Part shown: one piece after another, positions 51,908 to 63,099 of the stretch
Numbering within the stretch: position 1 is the stretch's first letter
Layout: each line of letters starts with the position of its first letter
Source of the DNA: Salminus brasiliensis
Lineage: Eukaryota > Chordata > Actinopteri > Characiformes > Bryconidae
Direction: 5' to 3'
Assembly: GCF_030463535.1 (NCBI RefSeq)
Contig: NC_132878.1
Location: 98,152,540-98,216,539, forward strand
DNA length: 64,000 nt
Notes under the pieces: generated by a model
Seen by the model: the letters and a program-made list of their open reading frames with translations, nothing else
Database searches by the model: none
Told to the model about the DNA's origin: nothing
Made by a program: the position numbers and the translations under genes

Positions 51908-52489
51908 GAAAGATCTCACAAGTACTCAGGAGCGAGGCCATGTAGGACTTTGTAGGTCAGTAGTAGAATTTTATAATTACTACTGGATTTAACTGGAAGC
52001 AGTGATGCTGATAGAACTGGACTGATATGGTTAGATGTTCTAGGTTTAGTAAGAACCCTGGCTGCAGCATTGCAGCATAGTTGAAGTGTATTGAGGTTCC
52101 TGCTGGAACAACGTGACAGTAGCGCATTACAGTAATCTAGTCTTGAGGTTATACTAGCTTTTCTGCATCCTGTAGAAAAAAGAAATTGCATAGCTTGCCA
52201 ATGTTCCGAAGATGTGGAAAAGCTGTGCTAGTAATATTAGCTATATGTCGGTTAAATTACTCGCATATGACGGCATATGATGGCAAAATCCTTAGCTGCT
52301 GGACCAGGAATATTGAAAATATCAAGTTTGTCTGATAGTTAATTTTCTGTGGCTTTTGGCCACCTAAAATTAGAACCTCTGTTTTGTCACTGTTTAGGTG
52401 AAGGAAGGTATGTGACATCCAGCATTTTACATCCTTTACACAGTCCTCAATTTTCTTTAATCTAGATTTATCACAATGTCATTGTTAAC

Positions 52490-52935
52490 ATGGTGTGCCA
52501 TAAGAGGTTGAGTGATTTCATAAGACAGAGAATAGTTTGAAATCTTTTACTTTATTATATTAAAAAAAGGATAATATTTTGTCTTGGTAGTAATTACTCC
52601 TAGCCTATTTTGCACATTTTTCATATTTGCTATGGTTGGGAAACGAACCCGATGCTTGCAGATGTAAAATAATGAGAATACGTTAATACATGGAGCTGGA
52701 GTGAGAATAATAACAAGGGCAATTAACCAAAGCTCAAGAAACAGAGTTTACTTTATCTGGGCATTAAATTAACCTCAGAGCTAGGTGAGATGGCAACACT
52801 GAACTTTGAGCCTCTGCTTCAAAACAGTAAAACAAACATGGGGGTAAATGGGGAAAGCAGATGTTAGGCTATATAGTTTGTCTTTTGAGATCCGCATTCA
52901 TCCTCTGCATCCATCTGTCAACTGCTGCGACATCT
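52490..52935 (+). other. Non-coding
   Basis: No feature recognised. Confidence 0.5.
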
Positions 52936-52939
52936 GTAC

Positions 52940-53870
52940 ATCTAATAACACTTGACGGATGTGAGTTTCTTTATCTGGCGAGAAAATTAGAATAGTATCA
53001 ATATATGCAATGACGAAACAACATAACATATCCCTCGTTTATGAAGGCCTGGAAGACAGACGGGGCATTAAGTAACCCGAACGACCCTGTACTCGTAGTG
53101 CCCCCTGATCTGGTCATTAGCACTATGTAAGTCTAATTTAGAGTATTTTGTAGCTCCTCTAAGCTGTTCTAAGTTGACAGGAACGAGGGGCAGAGGATGA
53201 GGATAGGCCTTAGTTATTTGGTTCAATTAATGTTAATTTATACAGGGTCTTAGGTCCCCATCTTTTTTCCTTACAAAGAAAAAGCATGCAACTGCGGGGT
53301 AGGTTGAAGGGCAAATGAACCCTTGAGCTAACACCTCCTGTATGTATTTCTCCATCGCACTCTCAATAGTCTCCTCAGAGCTCACATTCATAGTTTTGAT
53401 AAAGTGGCATTAGTTTTGCTGAATAATTCAGAGTATGCATATTCTGACAATACATACAAGATTTTGAGTTTCAGGGCTTTCAACAGTGGTGGACCTGAAC
53501 TTGGGTAGAGAGAGACAATTCTTATAACAATATGGGGACCAGGACAAGATCTCACCCTCAGACCAAGAAATGTCTAGGTCATGTGTTGTCTGTCGAGTCC
53601 AAAACAAAAGAACAAAGGTCCTCAGCATGTAGTGTGCTGACTTGGAACCAGACAGTCTGTGATGTGTGATAGCCCCCTGTCCCACAGGATCTCCATCAAT
53701 GACAATGAAGTCAGTGCAGATGAGCCAACCATTATGTAAAATGTGACCAGCAGAACCACAATATGTGCACAGCCCCCCCTGAAACCTGTGAATTCTCTTC
53801 TTTGGCGACAGGGACCAGAGCCAGACCCCAAAGGTTCCCGCTTACAGTGAGGTAAGTTGCTCATGTGCTA
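52940..53870 (-). mobile_element. Gypsy fragment: zinc knuckle, protease-RT linker, RT
   Basis: Minus strand, 5' to 3': gag zinc-knuckle-like CTYCGSAGHI (about 53775), linker HDLDISWSEGEILSWSPYC (53580-53520) and RT pieces near 53300-52940 that match 20626-20820 (SPDKETHIRQV at 52965). Stops and frame changes throughout. Confidence 0.65.
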
Positions 53871-53879
53871 GTCTGGACA

Positions 53880-55390
53880 TTGGATGGTGTGGTCAGCTCT
53901 CAGAAACCCTCAGATACTTCCTTCGCCCAAAGGTGACGAGACAACATCAGGCTCTGAGAAGGCAGAGAGAAGGTTACAACACGAGAGCGAGGAAGCAGGT
54001 AATGCAATAAGTCCAGAGGAGAATCTGAAAAGGAGACCATCCAGAAGGTAACAGGCAAAGGACACATCAGGATGGCCCGCCAGATCAGCGGCCAGGGCAG
54101 GCACGTTGACAGAAGTGGAGAGAAACTGGAGCAGTCAACTACTGACAAACTTCGGGGGGCGTCGAGGACAGGAGAAGTGAGAGTGCGCCTGACCGCAATA
54201 TGAGCAGACAGGGAGCAGTCTGCAAGAGGATGCAAAACAGCCAACATGGTTGTGAAGTTATTTCACACCATCTGTCCGTGTAGGAAATACACGAGACGGC
54301 TGTGGCTTGGAGGAGGACAGTCGGGTAGCGGGCCCAGCCTAGCAAGCAAGGGGTGGGGGTTGCCGGAACGAGGAAGAGGGAGCATCCATGAGGGAGCAGG
54401 AGAAAGCAGGATGTGCAGGGCAGCCACAAGCCTCAAAGGCAAGCACAGTGCGGCCAGCAAAGGCCCAGCAGTAGAGCTCCAAGTCCAGGGCACCCCAGTA
54501 CGTGGGGAGATTCCACGGCACAAGTTGGGCCGCAGCTCTCACAGAAAAGAGCTGATGGTACTCGTAAAAACCAGTCCCACCTAAACAAACAGCCAGATCC
54601 AGAATGGTGGCCAGATAATTGTCCAATTCCTGGCATCAAGAAGGGAAGGCAGATCACAGGACATCTTGATAAATAGAGAAGGCCAGGGCAAATTCAGGAA
54701 CTGAGAGAAATTTGAAGGTGCGAAGGTGAGATGAATGCAGAATGAACAACACATCACCTGCATCTGCAGTGCGAGGAGCGGGAGAACCTGGAGATGGGAG
54801 CAGCAAGGAGGAGAGAGCCATGTCCACACCTTGAAGGATGCACTGCCTCAAGGTGGTCGAGAAGAGAGGAGGGCTGAAGATACGAGCATTGGCAGGCGGA
54901 GTTTAACAACGGTCCAATCCGAGGAGTGCAGGACTTTGAAGAAGGAGCATGTGGAGGCGCGGGAGACACAGGAGGATCCGGCGCAGGTGCAGTACGTCTG
55001 GGATGCAAAGAACGGCTGTGCGAAGTTGGGGAGGAAGGCGAAGATCCGAGGGCACGCTGGGAACCAAAATAAGGGAGACGAGAGCATCCGTGTCGGGAAG
55101 AGCCAGACAAGACTGTGCTAGCAGGAGTGGCTGGAACAGAAATGACTGACCTGAGCTGTGGAGTGGAAGGAGGAGGCGCAGGAGAGAGAGAACGCCGGTG
55201 AAGAGAGAAGAGCTCACCATCCGAGGTGGTAATGTTGAGGTCCATGGTGGGAAAGGCGAATGTGAGCGACGCACAGAGTAGGCTTTGCCGGTGCAAGTTT
55301 TCGTCACGAGAAGGAGAAGGGAGAGGAATGGTTTCATAGTGTGTAGAAATGGAGGGGAGGAGTTTGGATGTGGTCCTTCTCTCAAACTTT
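53880..55390 (-). mobile_element. Possible tyrosine-recombinase-type (DIRS/Ngaro-like) retroelement relic, gag to RT start
   Basis: Minus frames give EYHQLFSVRAAAQLVPWN, LDLELYCWAFAGRTVLAFEA (54626-54400) and, in the next frame, ALAADLAGHPDVSFACYLLD, GLIALPASSLSCCNLLSAF (54104-53910). These resemble the gag C-terminus and the region before the RT in YR retrotransposons of fish and corals. The frames are broken and neither the RT core nor a recombinase is visible. It lies within Gypsy material (LTR-like 55395-55760, pol 52940-53870), so it seems to have inserted there. Family placement is from memory and tentative. Confidence 0.4.
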
Positions 55391-55394
55391 CAGT

Positions 55395-55760
55395 TATTAC
55401 ATAACTCCATTTAAAAAAACAAGCAATAGGTATAAATCCAGGGAATCAAAACACAGGCAGAAAGTCCAAAGGGCTAGGCAAAAGACAAGATCGAAAATAC
55501 AAATGGGTGTGGTTATACATGGAATACACAAACAAGCAATAAAGCTCAGTAAATCTCCAAAAAGGAATATAATACTTCACAAGTGTCTGCAGCTAAAGCC
55601 TGGGCTTAAATATTAAACTAATCAGAGATACAACGGGTGGTACACATTAGAATTCAGGTGACTGAGAGCATGGATGGCTGGTAGGAGTCATGTGATCACT
55701 CATAGTGTCTCCCAGAGGATTCTTGGAAACAGCCAAAGTACTCAGCGGAGTCATGACAAG
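55395..55760 (-). repeat. LTR-like sequence
   Basis: 55640-55760 matches 20871-20985 (TCAGGTGACTGAGAG, GTCTCCCAGAG). It lies where the 5' LTR of the minus-strand Gypsy would be. Confidence 0.45.
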
Positions 55761-55936
55761 TTCATGTTAAAATATAGTTCTTTATTGTTTTTTTGTTGTG
55801 GTATTAAACTTTATAGCAAGAATCATAGAAAAGAGAACCAAGCCTGACATCTGTATAAGGCATGTGTTAGTGTAGGAATTAGATTTTTTTTTTCTGTTTA
55901 AAACTTATTAATTTGCAAAAATATGATTCTCCTCAG

Positions 55937-56091
55937 AATGCAGAGACTTTTGGCCACTTCCCCTCAGTTACTGTGTCCTATCAGGATGCTCCTTGCCCCT
56001 CCACCAGAGGAAGTTCAGATGGGCTGTGGCACCGAGGGGGTCCTAAACATGCTTGCGGATTGACTCCTGGGCCCACAGACGAAGTGCAGTG
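55937..56091 (+). pseudogene. herpud2: HERPUD2 unit III, SSDGLxHRG exon
   Basis: 155 bp, splice sites intact. It is the best-preserved version of this exon; unit II lost 41 bp of it and unit I keeps only its last ~50 bp. Confidence 0.75.
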
Positions 56092-56179
56092 GTAAAGGAA
56101 CCTGAGCTGTCTAGTTAGCTTTCTGTTACTAGTTAATTAGTTATAGCTAACAATATCTATCCTCCCTGTTAAGCATACA

Positions 56180-56690
56180 CACATGGAAAAAATTGTTGGT
56201 AGCCCACTGATTAATGAAAGAAAAACCCACAATGGTCACAGAAATAACTTGAATATGACAAAATTAATAATCAATAAAAATGCTATGAAAATTAACCAAT
56301 GAAAATCAGACATTGCTTTTCTACCATGCCTTAACAGAATTATTTTCTAAAAATTAACTCATGAAACAGGCCTGGACAGAAATGATGGTACCCATAACTT
56401 TAATATGTTGTTGCACAACCTTTTGAGGCAATCACTGCAATCAATCTGTAACTGTCAATGAGACTTCTGCACCTCTCAGCAGGTATTTTGGCCCAGTCCT
56501 TATGAGCAAACTGCTCCAGTTATCTCAGGTTTGAAGGATGCCTTTTCCAGATGGCATGTTTACCATTCATATTATCCATCTCTTTGATTTGTCATCAATT
56601 TACCTCCTGTGGCCACGTCCAGGGAGGTTGGCTACAGTCCCATGGATCTTAAATTTCTGAATAATATGTGCAACTGTAGTTAGTTAGCTA
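56180..56690 (-). mobile_element. Tc1-like relic D, transposase mostly deleted
   Basis: Starts ACATGGAAAAAATTGTTGG and keeps the 3' end of the transposase region and a short HTH piece (CATGGATCTTAAATTTCTG). The centre is deleted. It occupies the same HERPUD2 intron as the Tc1 pieces of units I and II. Confidence 0.7.
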
Positions 56691-57051
56691 ACAATATATA
56701 TTCCTCCTGTTCAGCATGAAACCTCACTAGAGACATACACAATGTATAGGTAATATAATATAATGTAATCCTTCTATAAGTTCCCATTCAGAGTGGAGCT
56801 GCAGAACCCAGTAGCAGCAGAAGGCCGCAGGATGAAGCTGAGAGAAACAACGACATGCAGGAAATGGTAACACATGTACAGTATAGCGCCCCCTACTGTA
56901 CTGTACTGCTACCCCAGAGGTCTCCTCAGGATCTTCACAGTGAACTCGTAGACTGATGAACAATGTAGTTTATTTGTAGCCCTAATACAGTGTTTATGTA
57001 CTTAGTACTGTTCTTAATACTGATTCTAGTCCTAATCTCTCTCTCCTGCAG

Positions 57052-57219
57052 GAGCGGATCATGGATGAAGGGATTGAGGATGACGATGGGTAGAGTGGGG
57101 AGGAAGGCCCTGATGAAGCAGCTCTGGCCAGACCGGGCTTTCTGGCGGCCACATGGTCATTCATCAGCACTTTCTTCACCTCTTTAGTGCCAGAGGGTCC
57201 GCCTCGCGCCGCCAACTAA
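57052..57219 (+). pseudogene. herpud2: HERPUD2 unit III, last exon with stop
   Basis: ERIMDEGIEDDDG then TAG. The remaining frame still encodes the conserved C-terminus down to TAA at 57217. Confidence 0.85.
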
Positions 57220-58440
57220 ACCAACAGGCCAGATAAACAAACACACGAACGAACAGAAACTAATAGAAATCGTAACTCCAGCTGAAAGTCCGGCCTGTCC
57301 ATCAGGAGAGGGACGTTTCTATTGGACAGTGCTCGCTCTGGGCTTAGATTATCCAGCTAACTGAGTAAATCCAGATTTGTGGACGTCTGTCTGCTCCACT
57401 CTCCCAGCAGACCAGAATAAAGGGACAAACACCTGCAGAACTCACAGTAAACTCCAGCAGGACGCCGCGGTTAAAGCTTCTGCTTCTGGATTTGTCTTCC
57501 TGTTACACTGAGACTCGTCTCTGTTTTTGTTTCTGAATGATGGAAGAAGACGAACCCAAACCACGTAACTGCTTCAGTAAGACCCTTCTCCATTTTCACT
57601 GAGTGTAAATAAAGAGGAATAATGATCACAGATATGAATATGAGCATTTCACTGAAGATACACTGTGTTTCTGAATAAACAGAAGTTGTGGAGTCACAGT
57701 GTGGTGGAAGTGTAGCGCCTCCTAGTGCTTTGTTAAAGTGGTGCAGTGATTAATCCAGGGTTCACACAGACCCTTTAAAAGTCTTACAGGTGATCAAATA
57801 AATGTTAAAAGACCTAATTTCTACTTTTCCTTTTATTTGATGCAGTACTGCTACTACTACTACTAATAATATATAGAGTTAGAGAACCTATTAATCTCAC
57901 CACAATCTACACTGAGACATTTTAAGAGCACAGCACAATGATTCCAGCAGCAGAAATTATGTTAAAATGGAATATTAATCTCTCATACAGAAATATTTCA
58001 CTTCATTATAATGATTTTCTCTTTTAAAATAAAGAATGACATCTCTAAAAGCAGAAAGTCAGGCTGTGCTTAATGTGTACATGTTGTAGACTTTAAACTC
58101 GATCCTGTTCCAAATAAGCTCATTAGTTGTTTATTAAGAATAAAAACATATTTAGAAATTATTAAAAGTTTTATTTGAAGGTAAAGAGACAATAAGAAGC
58201 AGCAAAACCACTAAAATTGAGAAACTGAGTCATTAAAATAAAGGATTTCATTATTTTTTATATATTTATTAACATAAATAATCCAGGTTCTACATCAAAC
58301 TGTACATTTCTTTAATGTAAACAAACAATATTGATAAGATCTATAAAATGATACTTTTTGTTGTTGATGTCAGACTGATTTCTCACTGTTCTTTAGAGAA
58401 CTGAACCCTTTAGACAATGAGGAAGAAGCAGTCGCTCAGT
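57220..58440 (-). other. Shared flank and NLR copy 3 3' UTR-like sequence
   Basis: 57370-58080 matches 15656-16345. 57900-58440 matches the reverse complement of 11517-12040, so it is the sequence that lies after a SPRY exon. No SPRY exon is present. Confidence 0.65.
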
Positions 58441-58442
58441 CT

Positions 58443-58480
<38 letters not shown>

Positions 58481-58512
58481 TCAGGACAGTATCTCTCTCT
58501 CTCTCTCTCTCT
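58443..58512 (+). repeat. CA and CT microsatellites at an NLR exon-deletion junction
   Basis: CA tract 58443-58478, then GATCAGGACAGTATC and a CT tract. The left flank is post-SPRY sequence and the right flank is the intron that precedes the 47-bp exon in other copies. Confidence 0.85.
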
Positions 58513-58854
58513 CAGTTCAGTTGAATTGGCTTCATTGAATAAATTGTAAATAACAGTTGTTGTGAGTAACAGAATGAAAACTACTATTACTGCTATTAAA
58601 ATAATAAAGATAAGGAATAATAATCAATAATAACAGAATTCTGGTGGGTTTTAAGCCTAGGTCAGTACTTTTATGTCCTCCATCCTGAACTAAATAGTCT
58701 TAAATGTGAGAACACTTTTTAAAACCACCATTCACCAACAAAACCAGTCAGTCAGCGGCAGCTTTCTAATTTCATTATTATACTATTACTGTTCGTGGGG
58801 TGAGTAGTAGGCCAGGCCAAGGCTGAGCTACTTTCTGGCGCTGGAAAAATGTGT

Positions 58855-59960
58855 GTGCTCGGTTTTGGATGGTGAGTCTGTTTAACACCTGAATTTTATT
58901 CATTTGAAAAAGTGTTTCTTCTTATTTATTTATTTATTTTAGTATTTGTTTAGTCTTAATGTATCCCCCCCCCCCCTCTCTCTCTAAGAATGTGAAAGGA
59001 GTCATGGTTGAAGACCACTTTCCTGACCCCAAATCATTTATACAATCAGTTCGGACATTAATGAGGAATGAAGGTGAAGAGCAGTTCACTGTGCAGGAGC
59101 TCAGTGATGATGATGATGATGATGATGATGGGTTTGAGACCCTTTTTGAGAAAGGGTATAGATATCTAGTTTGTTTAAGAAACACACAGTGATCCTGTTA
59201 ATGAGGCTGTCTGGAGAAAAGAATGGGACGGGGAGATTTTTTAGCTATTTGGGATCTTTTTCTGAATACTGTTAATACTGCTCTGCAGAATGTTTGTTCT
59301 GAGGACTTTTTGTTTTGGGGGATTTTAACTGCACTGAGGACGATGTGCTAGATAGAAACCATACTGAACCTCATGCTGCATCACAGCGTATTCTTCCAGA
59401 GTCCATGAAAGCGTACAGCTTGTGTGATGTGTGGAGGGTCCTGAATCAGACCCTTAGGCAGTAGACTTGGGTCAGGGTGAGAGACGGTTTTGTGTCTCTA
59501 TATTTAATATTGGACTGGTTTAATTGGGTTAAGCACCTTAATGTTTATAAAAGCTGTTATATCACGCCTTTACCACGTCTTTCAGATCAGAGCTTGGTTT
59601 TATGTTCTGTTTTTATTGCTAACATTAAATCTAAGAGTGTCTACTCTTAGAATTGTAGCAGTCATTCATTAGTACTGAGAGGTTTCATATGGTTTTAAGT
59701 CTATATAATCCTCAATAATATTGATCAGATCAACATATTTCTAATCCAGTTCTACTCACAGACCCCCTAGCAGAATGTAAATAGACTGAATGTGTTTACT
59801 CGTGTAAATCTGCCTCCAAAGTGCATGCCTCTTTATTCTGCACGCATTCAATCAGATCAGTGTGTAGAATCCATCAGTGCTTTCTGTAAGCTACCATGTT
59901 TTTATTGCTGTAAAAAAGATGTAGAGGGTTTCATTCTTATTGGATGCACTGTGTGTTTTT
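58855..59960 (+). mobile_element. L1-Tx1-type LINE fragment, copy C (ORF1 end, ORF2 endonuclease)
   Basis: 58985-59192 encodes NVKGVMVEDHFPDPKSFIQS, LMRNEGEEQFTVQELS with a poly-Asp run (GAT repeats at 59105-59130). 59200-59500 then reads REEWDGE, a DFNCTEDDVLDRN block, EPHAASQR and LCDVWRVLNQ, the APE-like endonuclease of an L1-type ORF2. This gives the family identity for copies A and B. Frameshifts and a stop near 59463 are present. It is antisense in the NLR copy 3 intron. Confidence 0.7.
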
Positions 59961-60072
59961 CAGAAAGTGTGAGAATTAGAGCTTATTCAGAGAGCAGTTT
60001 GTGTTCATTGTGATCATAGAAACAATAAACACACACACACACACACACACACCACTGAACAGCTGTTGATAC

Positions 60073-60246
60073 CTGAGTGTGGTGAGTGTGCAGTGTGGAT
60101 CCTCCAGTCTGGCAGACAGCAGCTTCACTCCTGACTCTCCTGGGTGGTTGTAGGTCAGATCCAGTTCTTTCAGGTGGGAGGGGTTTGAACTCAGAGCTGT
60201 AGCCAGAGAAGAACAGCCTTTCTCTGTGACCATACAACCAGACACT
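60073..60246 (-). pseudogene. NLR copy 3, LRR exon 2
   Basis: 174 bp between TTTGCAG and [52 protein letters not shown]. Nearly identical to 27869-28042 (SARLED against SARQED). Confidence 0.82.
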
Positions 60247-60248
60247 CT

Positions 60249-60257
60249 GCAAAGAGA

Positions 60258-60307
<50 letters not shown>

Positions 60308-60338
60308 AATGAACAGTGAGAGAGAGAGAGAGAGAGAC

Positions 60339-60388
<50 letters not shown>
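60249..60388 (+). repeat. GA microsatellites
   Basis: Two GA tracts separated by GTAAATGAACAGT; they form the polypyrimidine tract of LRR exon 2. Confidence 0.9.
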
Positions 60389-60389
<1 letters not shown>

Positions 60390-60489
60390 CACTTTGGTAT
60401 CAAATAGACAGTTTCTGAACCAAGAATCTCCTTAAAAATCAACAGCACTCTTCAATATAAAGACTAATTATAATGACACTGAAAAACAC

Positions 60490-60565
60490 ATTATGATTAT
60501 TATTATTATTATTATTATTACAGTTTAAATACAGTTGCTGGTGATTATCTGGCTGATAATTACTA

Positions 60566-60604
<39 letters not shown>

Positions 60605-60745
60605 AACACAGTTTAAATACAGTTGCTGGTGATTATCTGGCTGATAATTACTACATTATTATTATTATTGTTATTATTATTATTATTATTACACAGTTTA
60701 AATACAGTTGCTGGTGATTATCTGGCTGATAATTACTACATTATT
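60490..60745 (+). repeat. Tandem triplication with ATT tracts
   Basis: A unit starting ACAGTTTAAATACAGTTGC and ending in ACTACATTATT plus an ATT tract occurs three times (about 60521, 60606 and 60692). Copies 1 and 2 have it once. Confidence 0.88.
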
Positions 60746-60909
60746 AAGCAGTAAAAACAGTAAATTCAGTTTTCAGTCTATTTGCCTCTAGAAGCACATG
60801 CAGAAATACACTCCTGCAGCTGAGTCATAAAAATTGTTGCTAAAACACAAACATCACTGTTTGACTCGTCACTTCTGGTAGAAAACCATCCTGTGCTATT
60901 TTACATTCA

Positions 60910-61320
60910 CTATATGGACAAAAGTATTGGGACACCTGCTCATTCACGGTCTCTTCTGAAATCAAGGTTATTAAAATAGTTTATCCTGCTTTTGTTGGAG
61001 TAACTGTCTCTACTGTACAGGAAGGCTTTCTACTAGATTGTGGAGCATTGCTGTGAGGATTTGATTGCACTCAGTGATAAGTGTCAGTGAGGTTAAGATG
61101 TTGGATGATCACCAACCCACCTCCTCCCCAGCTCTCCAACTTATACCTCAATTTCTGGTTGGTGTACCATCATTCCAGAGGACACTTGGCATTAGGCATG
61201 GTGCCAAAGATTTATGTTGATCTGCTTCAGAGAGTCTATAGGCAATACTTCTCTACAGGGACTAGACAGGCTGTGTGCATTTGCACATCAGTGTCAGCAA
61301 TGGGTGCAACTTAAAATAGC
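60910..61320 (+). mobile_element. MITE-like DNA transposon
   Basis: Starts CTATATGGACAAAAGTATTG; body as at 28480-28870. It is at the same intron position as in copy 2. Confidence 0.65.
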
Positions 61321-62039
61321 TGAATGCATCATTAGCCTGCATTTACTTCAACATATAGTGTACTGTGATCAGTGACACACATTGTACAGTATGCTAGCCA
61401 CACTGTAATTAAGTTGTCTTAATATGAAAACCTTCACCAATTCTTATGTTAAAATATTGACTTAATTAATATTTAATAAAGTCAGTCAGTTTATTACCAA
61501 CAACTGCCATAATAACAACATTATAAAGGGATTATGAACCTCTATAAAGACGTGTTTCCAGATCATATGGCATGTAGAACTGCTTCTTGTTATGATACTT
61601 GTCTTATAGCATATTACTGCACTTATAACAGGAGCAGATTATAATGAGTTAAAGGAGACTAAGAAAAAGCCTCTGATTGGATCACAGATGAGCTGTTAGG
61701 TCAGACTGGGTTCATTAAACACTATAAAACCAGTTTTAATTTCAGAATGTGTTGTGAGGTCAGAGTGAGCAATCATACATATCACTACACACTGAATGTT
61801 CAGTAGAGTCCAAAGGTTCTGATTAATGTGTTTATGAGGAAGAAAGACCTGATCAGAAATCTTTCCAGACAATCTAAAGACGACTGCAGACGTTAGAGAG
61901 TTGGTCTTTGTTCGGTTAGTGAACTCTGACCTTCACTAGAAACTTCATCTTGTATATTAATATAAAAACATCTTAGTAAAGCTCTGAATCTCACATCTTC
62001 ACATTTATCATTTCAGAATGAGCTGACAGAAACACTGAC
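61321..62039 (+). other. Intron of NLR copy 3, no gene
   Basis: Matches copy 2 up to 61620 and copy 1 (reverse) from about 61640. No other feature. Confidence 0.6.
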
Positions 62040-62213
62040 CTGAGAATCTGCAGTTTACAGTGTGAACTCTTCAGTCCAGCAGAGAGCAGCTCCACTCCTG
62101 AATCCTGCAGGTCATTGTTACTGAGGTCCAGCTCTTTCAGGGAGGAGTTTTCCAGCTTTAAAACTGATCCCAGAGCTTTACACGTCTCTACTCCAAGATT
62201 ACATGATGCCAGT
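62040..62213 (-). pseudogene. NLR copy 3, LRR exon 1
   Basis: 174 bp between TTTTTCAG and [53 protein letters not shown]. Confidence 0.85.
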
Positions 62214-62219
62214 CTGAAA

Positions 62220-62856
62220 AATGAAGAATAAACAGATTTTATTTGAGAATACACTTAAAGAGAAAGTGATACATTTCTGACAGTAAAAATAAGGAGTGTC
62301 TAACAGTAAATAATGTGTTAGTCTAAAGCTAATGTAGGAGAGTACTGGATCACATGCATCAAACATTTCAGGTCGTTAAACTAGACGACCTCCCCGATCC
62401 ATCAGAGGGCACTGGATCCTAGCTCGTCAATAAAACGGGAAAACTTGACTTAGACCCCCTTCTTTGGAGGGCAGAAGAGTGCCCATTCCAGAGCACCCTA
62501 ATTGGTGGGTGATTGTCTCTGTATCCTCTACATGTTACTGATGTATGTTCGTGCCTCAAACCCACGAGTTAATAGAGTTTAGCATTTAACAGTTCTAGCT
62601 GAAGAGGAAGTAAAATAACCTCTTTATTTAACTAGCTGCTTTATTTCTCATCATAGATTCTTTTTCTTAGTTCTTTTCTAGTGGTTCCACCAGAATAATC
62701 AGTGTATTACTCTTATTCATGTGTTCTCGTATTCGTTTATGATTTATTACTCTGAATGGTTTTGTATTATTACTTGTTTATGAAATCTTATTAGTTCACA
62801 GTATGATTATTTACTTTACTTATTTTCAAGAGTAACAATCTTTATATCAGTGTAGG

Positions 62857-62896
<40 letters not shown>

Positions 62897-63099
62897 CGAA
62901 ACAAACAAACTCCTGTCAGTGGTGACTGTGCTCAGGTTTGTTTAGCATCCTATTGTTTCTTTGTAATGTAATCTCTAGTTTATGTGTGTTTAACCAAATG
63001 AAGATTTTTGAGATGTGTCTCAATCCACCACGCCTGTCAATAATGCAAGGATTCAAGGAGACGTTATTTGGCTTTCACATCACATGTGGTACATGAGGT
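62220..63099 (+). other. Non-coding, CA microsatellite at 62861-62895
   Basis: No gene or known repeat was recognised. No NACHT exon is present here. Confidence 0.55.

Larger units (their letters stand above)
51385..52480 (-). mobile_element. L2-type LINE 3' part, split by a U1-SINE insertion
   Basis: Minus frame: FLHLNSDKTEVLILGG-like block (about 52400), then SRLDYCNALLSRCSSRNLNT and LLTYKVLHGLAPEYL (52191-51916), continuing at 51445-51385. The same order at 33830-34500 is uninterrupted. The two halves flank a foreign block of about 465 bp (51446-51910). Confidence 0.75.
55937..57219 (+). pseudogene. herpud2: HERPUD2-like, unit III: three damaged exons
   Basis: Exon 55937-56091 (CTCAG to GTAAAG) is open and encodes NAETFGHFPSVTVSYQDAP and SSDGLWHRGGPKHACG, matching the SSDGLRHRG region of HERPUD2. 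The QMLWWQQMY and transmembrane exons are missing, replaced by a deleted Tc1. About 56786-56866 is the HQAGWFPFR exon without its start and with a 1-bp deletion. Exon 57052-57219 is the last exon with a premature TAG at 57091-57093, although its end TSLVPEGPPR remains. Clearly a pseudogene. It converges on NLR copy 3. Confidence 0.82.
60073..62213 (-). pseudogene. NLR copy 3: two LRR exons, SPRY lost
   Basis: LRR exon 1 (62213-62040) and LRR exon 2 (60246-60073) have intact splice sites and frames. Downstream, the 47-bp and SPRY exons are replaced by a direct junction of two microsatellites at 58443-58478. Upstream NACHT or PYD exons are not seen before 64000; they may lie outside the window. 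Without a SPRY end it is either a truncated product or a pseudogene. Confidence 0.7.

Noticed and set aside
54246-55385. Several frames of 100-180 codons on both strands as host genes
   Set aside because: GC-rich degraded retroelement; domain hints lie on the minus strand in broken frames only.
59976-60448. Frames with Leu/Ser repeats fused to LRR text
   Set aside because: Read through GA/CT tract into LRR exon 2; splice sites define the exon better.
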